Origin: Thereva unica
Lineage: Eukaryota; Arthropoda; Insecta; Diptera; Therevidae
DNA length: 64,000 nucleotides
Reading direction: 5' to 3'
NCBI GenBank assembly: GCA_949987705.1
Contig: OX465282.1
Location: 310,001 to 374,000 of the forward strand
In this document: piece by piece, positions 48,693 through 59,250 of the stretch
Position numbering within the stretch: position 1 is the stretch's first letter
How the letters are laid out: each line of letters begins with the position of its first letter
Translations under genes and position numbers: made by a program
The notes under the pieces: generated by a model
What the model was told of the DNA's origin: nothing
Database searches by the model: none
Seen by the model: only the letters and a program-made list of their open reading frames with translations

Positions 48693-49631
48693 ATGGTGAG
48701 TAGTTGTAGACTATCGGAAGTTTTTTAGAAATCTTGAAATCGTTTGAACATCAATTAGATTGTGTAATTGTAAATAGAAAATTTGCTTTAATTATTAAGT
48801 TAGGATTAATTTGCGTGCAAAATTTTCTTAGCAATTGCAAAAATATCGGGATTAATTTTAATACAAACATTTTGTATACCTGTCAATAATATTAAAAAAA
48901 GGTTTTTCTCAAATTTTAGTCAAACCAAAAAAGGAAGAAGACCAGGAAGTTGCGTGGTCATGTCAGTCATGGTCATGGACGTATCGGTAAGTAATTTAAA
49001 TATATTTTATTGGTTTTTATTTTATAAATTGATAAATCTTTCCCATCAGGTAAACACCGCAAGCATCCAGGTGGTCGCGGTAATGCTGGTGGTATGCACC
49101 ACCATCGTATTAATTTCGACAAATACCATCCCGGATATTTCGGTAAAGTTGGTATGAGGAATTTCCACTTGAGGAGGCATCATAAATTCTGCCCAACAAT
49201 CAATTTAGATCGACTATGGAACTTAGTTGGTGATGAAAAGCGTGAAGCATGTGCTAAGGACAAAACTGGAAAAGTTCCAGTCCTGGATTTAGTACAATTT
49301 GTAAGTTCTACTCATTTTTATTGAAATGTGCTCTTTATGTTATAATTATTGTGATGATACAAATATAAGGCAACGGGCGGTCTGAAGCGAACGTACAAAT
49401 TGCATCAAATCATGTTGTTAAAGCCTTTCTGATATTATTTTATGTATAGTTTTAGTAGTGTCCAGAATGTATATAAGAAAATGATCAAGCTATTCTTTTT
49501 AGGGTTATTACAAACTTCTTGGTCGTGGTCATCTGCCCAAACAACCAATTATTGTCAAGGCAAAATATTTCTCAAAGAAAGCTGAGGACAAAATTAAGAA
49601 AGCTGGCGGTGTCTGCTTGTTAAGGGCTTAA
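48693..49631 (+). CDS. RpL27A: Ribosomal protein L27A (uL15), complete
   Basis: RpL27A (uL15) is a structural protein of the cytosolic 60S subunit. The coding exons are 48693-48695 (only the ATG), 48920-48986, 49050-49300 and 49503-49631, all with GT/AG borders and matching phases, giving 149 residues, the length expected for the family. Visible motifs are [16 protein letters not shown] and [20 protein letters not shown] near the N-terminus, [55 protein letters not shown], and the end GGVCLLRA. The ATG alone in exon 1 follows a TCT initiator. Intron 3 holds a box C/D snoRNA, and a further intron (about 49641-49838) lies in the 3' UTR. The gene looks intact and active, the best supported in the window. 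Confidence 0.97.
49346..49437 (+). ncRNA. Box C/D snoRNA in RpL27A intron 3 (18S guide, U43/snR70-like target)
   Basis: Box C GTGATGA at 49351-49357 and box D CTGA at 49429-49432 are bracketed by short pairing flanks (ATAAT and ATTAT). A box D' CTGA lies at 49382-49385. The bases just before D' include ACGGGCGGT, complementary to ACCGCCCGT near the 3' end of 18S rRNA. By the D+5 rule this points to the cytosine after the G of ACCGC, the position modified in yeast and human 18S by snR70 and SNORD43. Intronic snoRNAs in ribosomal-protein genes are usual in flies. Box C' is weak and the target of the second guide is unknown. Confidence 0.75.
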
Positions 49632-49690
49632 GTTAAGGTAAATACATTTTGTTTGTGATTATAGTTTAGAGATAAGCAAATAAAATATTA

Positions 49691-49780
49691 CATTGATGAT
49701 CCAAAACGCGTCATACGAATAGCTGAATGAATCTGTTTGTTTTACCATAACTGAACTGAGTAAATTATTAGAACTTCTGA
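49691..49780 (+). ncRNA. Weak C/D snoRNA candidate in the 3'-UTR intron of RpL27A
   Basis: TTGATGA near 49694, CTGA near 49722 and further CTGA boxes near 49752 and 49777 have snoRNA-like spacing, but box C has T instead of a purine and no good closing stem is seen. The guide before the first CTGA contains ATACGAAT, which could pair with an 18S ATTCGTAT segment. It may be chance. Confidence 0.25.
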
Positions 49781-49838
49781 TTAAAAGATTTTACTTTAAA
49801 TTAAAAGCATTAAAAATCATTTGTTTTTGTATTTCAGG

Positions 49839-49935
49839 AGGTCGCGATGTTCTTCGAAAGATGAATGCAGTACATAAAAATACAACCAACGCTATGTACA
49901 AGTTTTTACAATAAATTTAAAAAACCATTATTTCG
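49839..49935 (+). terminator. RpL27A: Last RpL27A exon (3' UTR) with poly(A) signal
   Basis: After the acceptor TTTTGTATTTCAG ending at 49838 comes a non-coding exon with AATAAA at 49910-49915. It follows the intron that begins with GTAAAT just after the stop codon. Confidence 0.7.
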
Positions 49936-50419
49936 TTGTAAATTTCTTTCAATTTGCGATAAAGGCTAGTTGAACATTAACAGAACTTAAGTCGGCTTGG
50001 TGAGCAGGGGGTGATGATACACGAGTCAGTTCATTGACCAATTCGTTAATACGTTTTTTGTAGTTAATCATCTTTTTTGTGGACTGGAATTTTGTGTGCT
50101 TGAAAACGATTCTTCTCCTGCATCTTTCTGCCTTTCCATAGTTTTTATAAAAAAGAATCGTCGAGATGTCTGTCCTCAGCTAAGTATCTGGATCTTCTTC
50201 TGGACAGAGAGCTTAATTTAGGAAAGGTCAGTATAGGCTTCTACGCCAGTAAGAAAAATTTTGACACGAGTTGTGGCTTGAAGCCATACATGTTACGCTG
50301 GCAGCAGGATGAAGCAATTCCAGACTAGGTGAAGTTCACAAGCATATCTGGGGGCAGAGTACAATCCCCACAGAAATAAACTTATTTAGTGATTGTATGC
50401 CAACTTATCTTTTAATATG

Positions 50420-52150
50420 ACTGCCTGCGCGGCCGTAAGGTTACGAAAAGTAATATACTGCCGCGTTCTCTACCAATGAGAATGGTAGCAGGGCCATCTG
50501 GCTACATGATTTCGGAGCCCCGGGTGCCACCGGAGGGGAAAGGGGTAGGTCAAGCGTCAAGACCCGGGAAGTAGCCTTGCACACTGGCTCAGTTTCGGGT
50601 GTGGGCGTTGGTCTCACCTTTGTTAAATTTCCAAAAATGCTACGGCCTGCCTTATTTTGTCAATGATTCCACGCAAAACTGCCGGCAATATTTAAAGCTA
50701 GGATAATACGGTTATCAAATAACATTCAGCAGCTTTTGAGGCACTAGGGTGGTACAGATAACATCGAACTTGATCCAAATCTGCCAAAAGGCTCTCCTTG
50801 ACTAGGAGTTACAGTATTCAACTATTCACTAGGGTCACAGGAACATCCGAGGCAAACTCCATTGAAACCAGCGCATAGATAATTTGATGAGTAGGACCTC
50901 CGCATTGGTAAGTGTAGGTGCCGGGGTGTAGGACTTAACAACGATGACAGACACGTATAAAATGCAATTTCTGATCTTTAATTTTATAAAATGTATAATT
51001 ATATGTAGAAATGTACAAAATGTAATTCTGACATGTAATTCTCACATAAAAAATAATTTATAACATGTAAAATTTCAATTTTCAAAATAAAGACAAAAAT
51101 TTTTTCTATAAAAATGCAGTTTTCTTATTAACAAAACTTTTGAAGCGACTTCTCATTGTAATCGCTGACATATCATACAGGATCCCTGCGTTTTCCATAA
51201 AAGGTCGTTTTCGGGTAGAATTTCCCCTGAAAGTATGCAATTTCTGACTCGGATTCGGTGAAATTCTTCCGAAAACGACCTTTTAGACAAAAATAAGGGA
51301 TCCTGTATGATATGTCAGCGATTACAATGAGAAGTCGCTTGAAAAGTTTTGTTAGTAAGAAAACTGCATTTTTATAGAAAAAATTTTTGTCTTTATTTTG
51401 AAAATTGACATTTTACATTTTATAAATTATTTGAATTGTATTTTGTACGCCGTCGGTCATTGCGGTGCAATGTTTGGTAGAGAAATTAACTGGAGAAAAA
51501 TAAGGCAGATAGAATGCTCAAGAAGGCCTTCAAAGGTGTGGCTGGGCAGCCGGGAAATAATTTAGACTTGGTTCTTTGTGAATTTATTGCTGCAATTGCT
51601 CCTGAGTTGTCCAAATAAAAACTCCGCTTCTTTCAATTTGCTTTAAAAACTAATTTAGCCCACTGGAACCAAGTGGTGGTGATATAGGAATGCCTGCACG
51701 GCCATAAGGTTACGCGAAGCAATAAACCGCTTCGTTCTCTACCAATGAGAATGGTAGCAGGGCCATCTGACTACATAACTTCGATGAGTTCTCCACCGGA
51801 GGGGAAAGGGATAATTTCAAGCCTCAAGACTCATGTCATAGCTCTGCACACTGACTCCGTTTCGGGTGTGAGCGCTGGAGTGTTCTCACCTTTGTTAAGT
51901 TTCCAAAAATGCTACGGCCTGCTTAATTTTGCCAGTTATTCCACGCGGAACTGCCAGCAACCTTTAAAGCTTCTTTAGCAATATCAAAGCTAGGATAATA
52001 CGGTTATCGGATACCCAAGCACCTCTTAAGGCACTAAGGCGGTATAGATAACTTCGAAATCTGCCAAAAGGCTCTTCTTGGCTACGAGATAGAGTATTAA
52101 CTATTCAATAGCTATTATAGGGTCACAGGAACCTTGAGGATAAGGAAAAA
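50420..52150. repeat. Second palindrome copy between direct repeats
   Basis: The core at 50965-51475 is palindromic and closely matches the centre of the 44863-47140 structure. Its right arm (51480-51615) carries the same inverted RNase H scrap. About 440 bp at 50420-50860 and 51690-52150 are direct repeats of each other (shared blocks 'accaatgagaatggtagcag', 'ccaaaaatgctacggcctg', 'gctaggataatacggttatc'). The direct repeats look like duplicated retroelement sequence, but I see no LTR-type TG..CA ends or primer site. Confidence 0.7.
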
Positions 52151-52479
52151 GCAGATGAATTCGTAACGCAAGGTGCAGATCTTGTAAGCACACCAATGTA
52201 TGAATAGGAGCCGATGAATCTACCTCCTGGTGAAGCCATGGAAGGACCGAAACTGTCGTTTGCTTCTATAAAACTCTATGATTATGAATCCACGTTTTGG
52301 ATTTTTTACCTAAAATAGGAAGGCTAAAAATAAACGAGAATCTTAAATACTTTACCACTCAATTACTAGTGGAAATGCTAAGTTGAGTTTAGGCCACTGT
52401 ACTGAAGGTCGTGATTTGATCGTCACTTTCTTCTACTTCAACGATCTCCTGTTGTTATGACGCGATTATCAGACTGAGA

Positions 52480-53180
52480 CGATATTGATATCATTGGAAC
52501 AACATCAATAGATGAACACAATGCTGTCGGCCAGATTGAGCGAGCGGCAGGAAAGAGGACTGCTCATCAACGAAAGCAAAACAATGTATATGGCTATCCC
52601 GTCAAGTCTGAAAGAACATTGGTCCCACAATCAAGGCAGAGGAGCGCGAATTGGAAGTAATTAAATTATTTACCTACTTTGGGTCAATAGTAGCAGCCAA
52701 CAATAATAACATTGAACCAGAAATAGGTGCATGGCTGCTAAAACCCAGCAGTCTGCCTGAGTCTGTTAAGCCTCTTCAAATCTAAACTCCTGGTATATAA
52801 AACGATGCATCCGAGATGTGTGTTCTAAATTTTAGCTGTGCTTGAGAGGAAAATCCCTCGAAGAATTGTTGGCCCCTTATCTGAGGATGGGCGATTCTGG
52901 ACGAGATCTGCGAGCGTTACCGAAACATAGATGGTTGTGTAGAAAATAAAGCTCGGTATGCTCCGGTGAGCACAGCATCTAACTCGTATGCTCGGAAAGT
53001 TCTCTGCGGTAAGGCCTGTGGAGTGTGACAGTGAGAGCAGACCCAACCTCTGTTGGAAGGGTGCCGTAGATCAGGACGTACAGAGATTAGGGATGACATC
53101 GACTCAGAATCGGAGCCGGCGGAGAGAACAGTTGCGAGAGACCAGGACTGGATTCCGATTGTATATTCGTTAAAGAAGAG
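52480..53180 (+). pseudogene. RTE-like RT C-terminal relic
   Basis: The broken plus-strand frames hold ERGLLINESKTMYMA, an ELEVIKLFTYFGSIVAA segment, RKIPRRIVGPLSEDG and the tail to 53170. They match the order and wording of 37830-38160 on the other strand. Frameshifts and stops are frequent. Confidence 0.65.
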
Positions 53181-53269
53181 GATTAAATGACTTCCATTAT
53201 ACACTAGAAAAATACCAATAACGAAAGAAAACATAAAAATATTGTGTCATTACTACCCTTCTTAACTTT

Positions 53270-53570
53270 ATGCTCCTTTAATCCCTCATGAGACATAGGG
53301 CGGAAACAGTTGCCCCCCAGCAGACTTTGTTTTGGGCAATAGCTCTCAGCTCCGACTAAGATCTCCCAGTTGTTGTGGCCTCTGCTAGAAGGGTTCTCTT
53401 CCACGTTGTTCTAGGTCTTCCGGCTGGACGGGATCCTTGCGGATTCGTCAGGGGCCTGTTGGCTAAATTTTCGTTTTCGCAAGGTGTGGCCAATCCAATT
53501 AGATTTCCTTCATTTGATTTGCTGGTCTATCTTTTCTTGCCCCGCACGGCGCCATAGTTTATTTGATATC
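53270..53570 (-). pseudogene. RTE-like 3' end fragment
   Basis: This is nearly the same segment as 7130-7390: the minus frame carries NNWEILVGAESYCPKQ, aligned with the matching region at 7035-7274. Only the 3' end of the element is present, the usual outcome of 5' truncation. Confidence 0.75.
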
Positions 53571-54036
53571 ATTCGCGTCGTCGAGATCGTTAGGGCGGTC
53601 TAGCAAACCTTACCACCCTATATTCATCCAATCTGTCCAGAAACCTCAAAAATCGGGAGGCCTTGTTGAAATCTTGCTACGATTAAAGCCTGTAATGATA
53701 AAAATTTATTAAAATGTAGTCCTTCAAATATCTCAACACAAGAAATATGTGACTTAGGCCACTCTCATAGTTATATATTGTATACCTGTTATACCATCGA
53801 CACTTCTTCTTAAATTGGACAAACCATTCAAATTTTCATTGATTCTCTCAGCTTCGTAGTAAAATTCTTCGTTTAGACAGTTTTTAGATGCTTGGTTCCC
53901 AGGGCTGTTCCTCACGGGCTTTGCAGATGAAGGGAGAAATGGGATGGGATGATGATGGTTCTCACCATCCCCAGTTCGCCCTATCATCGAAAAAGTTCGT
54001 GAGGAACGTTCCGGGAAGCGAGCCGCCTAAACACCG
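53571..54036. other. Unrecognised sequence
   Basis: A minus-strand frame at 53987-53754 (77 residues, with SPGNQASKNCLNEEFYYEAE and RINENLNGLSNLRRSVDGIT) has a mixed, protein-like composition but no domain I know and no visible splice partners. The rest is unassigned. Confidence 0.3.
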
Positions 54037-54229
54037 GCCCCTGTGCTGAAAGTCTAGTCGTGATTCGTCGTTCGTTTCAGTCGAATTACGATTTCCGGCA
54101 TAGAGGCCTAGAGTGGAAGTGCTAAGTTGAGTTCAGCCCCCTATGCTGAAAGTCGCAATTCGACTGACGTCACGTTTTTCAGCTCAAACGATTTGTAACG
54201 ACACACGACTCGACTTTCAGCACAGGGGT
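54037..54229. repeat. 193-bp terminal-inverted-repeat MITE
   Basis: GCCCCTGTGCTGAAAGTC at the left is mirrored by GACTTTCAGCACAGGGGT at the right, with 'agtcgtg' and 'cacgactcg' inside. The flanks share CACCG (54032-54036, 54230-54234), a possible 5-bp duplication. An interior segment 'gtgctaagttgagttcag' recurs near 52378, where a decayed relative lies. Confidence 0.7.
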
Positions 54230-54967
54230 CACCGTCGAGATGAGTTTCCTTCAATAAAAAACTTGGTGCCATTGAAATAAGCCAAAAAGAAAAAAGAAAA
54301 ACTTGCGTTCGTCTAATTTAATTAAAAAAATAAAATGTACAATATATAAAATATTTGAAAAGATAAAATTTCTAGTAATACATAATTTAATTTCAGCGAC
54401 GCGAAATAATAATATGTAAAAAATATCAACTGTTGTCTTTTATTTTTGTTAATAAAATATGCGTTTATTAATTAACTGATTTCTGCTGTGATTACCGCTG
54501 CTTATTAATTTTTTTGTTAAAGCGTAAAAATTATTTTGGGTGCAAAAATATAGATTTCTAATACATGACGTCATAGTATTTACATTAATAAATATATTTA
54601 TTGAAAAGTGCTTTAGCGTTTATTAGAGCAAATTTAAACAAAAAAGAAAAACGATGAAAAATAAAAACATTAAATACAGATTAAAGATTCACTCGAATAT
54701 ATAAAAATATTTAGGGCCATATTTTATGCTACTAGTTTTTTTTTTCTAACTTTTCTCTATTTCTTTTTCTTTAAATAAAAAACAATCACGTAATAAATTT
54801 CGTTCTTTTTTTAAAAATATACAATCAAAACAACTTTTTATAAATAAATTTCTCATAAAAACTTTTTTGTTTAAACAATTTGACACGTAATTTTTGTTTA
54901 TATGTTCTTTTCCTCTTAAAATGGACCATTTTGTTGCTTTCGCTATATGCATGTATTAACAAGAAGT

Positions 54968-55362
54968 TCATAGCAACTCTCCTAGCATAACGATTGATTG
55001 TTCCTGGGAAATTGCAGCTAACTCTTTGAGCCATTCATCAAGCAGCACTGCGCATAGGGCTAGATCACGTGTGCGTTCAGTTCCACTGGTATTCGCGATT
55101 GCGCCCATTGTTGAGGTCATCGATGATAATGAATCAAGGGATGTCGGCTCGGATCCACCGCTGCCACCTCCAACAGATAAAGTTGTTTGTCCTGTGCTTG
55201 TGATTGTTGATGATAGGGTATTATTTTGGAAGCCGCCGCCGCCGCTGCCACTACTATTAGTTTCGCGAAGGGGGATATTAATATTAGATTGACTAGCAGG
55301 GGAGAAATTTGTTGGAGAATTGGATGGGAATAAATGTGAGGAGCCTCCTGGAAATTGCGACC
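54968..55362 (-). CDS. FHIP: FHIP-family protein, terminal exon
   Basis: This exon encodes the C-terminus of the FTS-Hook-interacting protein whose other exons lie at 61636-63339. The acceptor TACTTTCAG precedes 55362, and entry in phase 1 joins the SGG end of the exon at 61636 to SQFPGGSSHLFPS without a gap. A Ser/Gly/Thr-rich linker follows, then RTRDLALCAVLLDEWLKELA and AISQEQSIVML before the stop. The helical end with DEWLKELAA is the part that resembles the C-terminus of known FHIP proteins. The stop is followed by A/T-rich sequence. Confidence 0.8.
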
Positions 55363-56300
55363 CTGAAAGTATATTTGTAATTATTTCTTTGAATTGATTA
55401 AATATGACATTCACTTATTTACAATTATGTAAAAGTTTCTACACGCAAGCAGTTTCAATTCTCTACAGTGTGAGTTTCATATATAATTGTGATGATAAAT
55501 GTTATTTCAAATGAGTTGACGTTCCAATTTTTTATGCGAAAAACCAAGCTTAACAAGCACCCTTTGTACTATCGGTTCATCATGTCGTGGAAGATAAAAG
55601 AGGTACGAGTTTATGAGGGGCGGGAGGGTGTTGAAGGAGATGGGTGTTGAAAGAGATTGGTGAACGCTACCTTGGATGTTGTAAAAGTTCGGAAATACTG
55701 ACTGGGGGAGAATGTTCCACAGTTGAGTGGTTCTACTAGTTTGTAGAGTGCGTGAGAATATGACCCCTAAAAAATAACGTGACGTCTACAAGCGACGACA
55801 CCAACTTGAACGAGAATACTCCCAATTACACCGGAAGGTAAAGAGAAGTGTCCGGCGTGATAAAAGGCAGCAGATAAATGAGCTCCAAAAAAAGCGACAA
55901 ACATAAGCAACAGTAAAGTGCTGTACCAAATTACTCAACAGCTCTCGGGAAAGAAAGGCATGCCGTTAACAGTGCGAATGAAAGGTTGCTGTTCAGCGAC
56001 GAAGAGCAGCTCCAACGATGGAGAGATTACTTCGTCACCGCCCTGAATGGTTTAGGGGTCGTCCATAAATTACGTGAGGCGATTTTTGGGATTTTTCGAC
56101 ACCCCCTCCCCCTTGGTGAGATTTCGTGAGATTTAGCTTGACACCCTCCCCCCCTGATCTCGCGTGAAATTTTTTCAGATCTTACAAAATGTCGTGTATT
56201 CTATTCTTGTAGTGGACACACAACTACCAAAAATGAGCATTCAGACTCAACAAGAATTTCAGTATGCTAAAATTCGGGGAGGGTAGTTCTATATTCTAAG

Positions 56301-56401
56301 CAGGGACTAAAAACGAAAAGTATTTTGTTCATATCCGATCAGAACGAAAACGAAAAATTCTTCTTCTTTCGTTCTCGTTTTCGTTCCGTTCTTAGTCCCT
56401 G
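56301..56401. mobile_element. 101-bp hAT-like MITE in copy B
   Basis: CAGGGACTAAAAACG at the left is mirrored by CCGTTCTTAGTCCCTG at the right. A perfect 8-bp duplication ATTCTAAG lies at 56293-56300 and 56402-56409. Copy A has a single 'attctaat' at the matching place (about 678), i.e. the empty site. Confidence 0.9.
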
Positions 56402-56808
56402 ATTCTAAGAGCCTTCTCGCGGGTCAGTTTTGCTTGGCTCATACGCCGCAGCGGTGGCAGCTAAACAATCGAGGGACTGCTATGACACTTTGTGGCGTTC
56501 GCATAACAATTTTTGTGTACGATTTAAAGCCCCCCTCGCTTTGAAGCCAAGTATCGCTACCCACCTCCCGGCCGCCAACTGAATAGCGTCTGCAGTCCAA
56601 GAAAACTGACAAAAATCTTTATGTGTGTGGCTATTTATCGTCGGTTTGTGCCTGAAGATCTGAACGTCTATTCAGTCGCAAGCCGTAAATTTACGGCTCG
56701 AATTCACTCCGTATCCAGTCGGGCCTGAAAGCAAGCCGCGAAAACCACCCACACTCGCATTCGCGCTTGTTCGCGGGTGTTCACGGCGTGAGTCTGGAGC
56801 CGCCTTAA

Positions 56809-56963
56809 AGGCCCCCATACACGGTCAAATTGGATGTACATCCAGATTTTCATCAAACCCATAAGCCCAACGTATTTTGATCGGCCGACCGGCCCACAAT
56901 CGATAATTTTGGTTGTACATCCGCATTTCGATGTACATCCAATTTGACCGTGTATGGGGCCCT
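56809..56963. repeat. 155-bp MITE in copy B
   Basis: AGGCCCCCATACACGGTCAA at the left is mirrored by TTGACCGTGTATGGGGCCCT at the right, with 'attggatgtacatcc' continuing both arms. Flanks are TTAA on both sides, read either as TTAA or as TAA duplications. Copy A has 'gccgcctaaggc' without the element at the matching place. Confidence 0.85.
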
Positions 56964-57614
56964 TAAGGCACAAACATATTGGCACGAAAGTGGATACGGC
57001 GGCCGCCTGCGAGAGAATTTCCCATACATTTAATTTCTCCGCACCTGCTGCCCCTGCAAATATGGTGGTCCATGTATTTTAAAGGGCTTTCCAGTCACGT
57101 TTGTGCGTTTAAGGTTCTCGTTCAGGCCATGTACATCTTTGCACTTGAATTAACAGCCTTTTAGCTAAACTGTCGTCTTCGACTGTGTATCTATAAGGAA
57201 TCATGACGTTACCTGCATGCCACGGCCTGTCGGCGGATCCCTGAAGTCCTCATCCCTCAGTCAGACTGAGTATGGTGGGGCCTTCATCCGGCAGCCCCCT
57301 TACTTGCACAGGCACCTCAGAAAAACAGCAACAATGCACAGCCAATAAGAATCACCACCCGGGCCCCATCCAAGATGGAAATAGTAACCGCAATTCATGC
57401 AATGGCCAATGGTAAAGCAGCTGGAAAAGATGGCATCCCGCCAGAATTGTTGGAAGGCGATTCAAGCCTCACAGCAGATGCGCTACAGCCAATCCTGGAA
57501 ATAGCATGGAACTCCTGTACCTTTCCGGAGGATTGAACGAAAGGTATCATAGTCAAAGTGCCCAGAAATAGGGACCTAACAATATGTGACAACTGGAGGG
57601 GCATCTAGTTGCTT

Positions 57615-57740
57615 CCTCACCTAGGTCCGCACCGAACTTAAATTTGACAAATCTAAGCGGTTCCTTTCTGTGCCATCTATTAACGATCAAAGAATTGTTG
57701 GATACGATAGAAATCAGGACATTTATTGACTTCATTACCT
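57615..57740 (+). pseudogene. Scrap of I/LOA-like RNase H
   Basis: The segment reads SKRFLSVPS and 'ttgttggatacgatagaaat', matching 15590-15680 of the better preserved RNase H. It directly abuts the truncated RTE-like relic. Confidence 0.7.
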
Positions 57741-59109
57741 AATACTGCTCCCTAAATCAGCATTTAGGTAGGATAGGACGAGCGGAGGATAAGATAGGAT
57801 GTTTTTAGCGAAATTGTGTTTTGGAATATCATAAGAGTATTACCTGAACTAGGTCTACATTAACAAGAGAAGTAACTTTAATAATAAATATACCTCAATA
57901 ACTTAGTTTGCACAGGAGTAGAAATATACATGGAACATATAACATAAGTTTAATGATACATTTCTACATAAGATATTGATTTTGCAAGTCGATTGAAAAA
58001 AGTAACCAACAAACTTGCAGAAAGGTTAATGTAAGTTGCAGACTTATGTTTGTGTGATAATTACATTGACCAATTCTTCATTTGTTACCCCAAAATATAT
58101 AGGTATCGATTAATATATAAAATCAAATAGGTGTAGGAGGTCACTAAGTGACTTTTTTATATTAATAAACATTTTCCATTACCATCATTTTATAAGGCAA
58201 TGTATTGATTGGCTGGCATAACAAGCTGATCCAAATGATTTAAGATTACTATAATTACGAAAAGAAAAGAAGCATTCCCAAAATTTAAATCTTATTTTCG
58301 AAATAGGAAAATGAAAATTGTAAGAAAAATTCATGCAAGAAAAGTGGTGTAACACGTAGATAGTTATTATTAGTATGATATTTTAAAAATCTTCCATTTA
58401 TATAGGGGAAAGTTCTACTAATTACGTTTTGAAAAAGGTTAATTAATTATATTCTACTAAAATAGGAAAAACGAGGTTTTTTTTTGTAAATTTTTAATAC
58501 GATATTTACCAGTGAAGAATGCGTATATTTGCGATAAACCAGATGAAGCTGATAAAAAAAGAAACAAAAGTTTTGTGAAGATTTTGTTTTTTCACATTTT
58601 ATGATTTAATATTCTACTTATTACACAACAGATATAAATAGAAACAAATTAAAACGCTGAACGCAACTTTATTAAATTTAAATAAAAAAAAAAAACGGCA
58701 TATAAGGAAATTTTAAGAGAAGAGAAAATTAGTTGGATGAAGGTAAATATACAAAAGTTCCGTAAAACCTGTGTTAATAGTAGCAGTAGTAAAATATTTC
58801 AAAAAAATAATAATAACTGAGAGATTGAGAAATAACTAATGCTTCCGTGAATAATATTTCATTTTGTAGATAATTTTAATTAAGAGGCTCCTTGTAAATT
58901 ACTTAACGCTAAGTTCATCAATTTGCGGTAGTCACACCTTCTGCAATTTTAACATCTGAATCATCATCATTTCACATTGTCAGGTGTTAACTGGGCCAGT
59001 AGCGCCCTCTAACGCAACAGGATATCTCGCCGAATGAGGACTTTATGTGCAGGAGTTGATTTGCACTGTATTCTTGTGACGAAAACGAAAATCTAGCCAA
59101 ACTACAATC

Positions 59110-59250
59110 CGCAAGGATCCCATGGACGTGGATTAGAACCCCACTAGAAGAGGCCGCAGCAACTGAGAGATTCTGGTCAGAGCTGAAAGCTGTCTCTCAA
59201 AACAGAATCCGCTAAAGGGCAACTGCTTCCGCCCTATGTCATGAGGAATT
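59110..59250 (+). pseudogene. RTE-like 3' end scrap
   Basis: The block with 'ggtcagagctgaaagctgt' and 'gggcaactgcttccgcccta' is the reverse complement of the end of the copies at 7130 and 53280. Confidence 0.7.

Larger units (their letters stand above)
56055..57299. mobile_element. Non-autonomous PIF/Harbinger-like element, copy B
   Basis: The left end GGGGTCGTCCATAAATTACG follows TTA at 56052-56054. The right end is shortened, ending in CAGCCCCC before TTA at 57300-57302. It aligns along most of its length with copy A at 330-1828 (shared blocks 'gcctgaagatct', 'gtgagtctggagccgcct', 'ccacggcctgtc'), but lacks copy A's right sub-terminal ~200 bp and its 104-bp hairpin. It carries two other insertions of its own. 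Confidence 0.85.
55790..57612 (+). pseudogene. RTE-like relic split by Harbinger-like copy B
   Basis: Before the insertion the frame reads LYQITQQLSGKKGMPL and, after a shift, LLFSDEEQLQRWRDYFVTAL, the linker between endonuclease and RT. After it the frame continues with AIHAMANGKAAGKDGIPPEL, the first RT motif, and stops near 57536. Removing 56055-57299 and one TTA rejoins the frame through the insertion point. The element is truncated at about 57612. Confidence 0.8.

Noticed and set aside
50420..52150. An LTR retrotransposon with 440-bp LTRs
   Set aside because: The direct repeats lack TG..CA ends, no primer-binding site or polypurine tract is seen, and the inside is a palindrome, not gag/pol.
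55026..55292. Plus-strand frame of 88 residues
   Set aside because: It is the antisense of the FHIP terminal exon.
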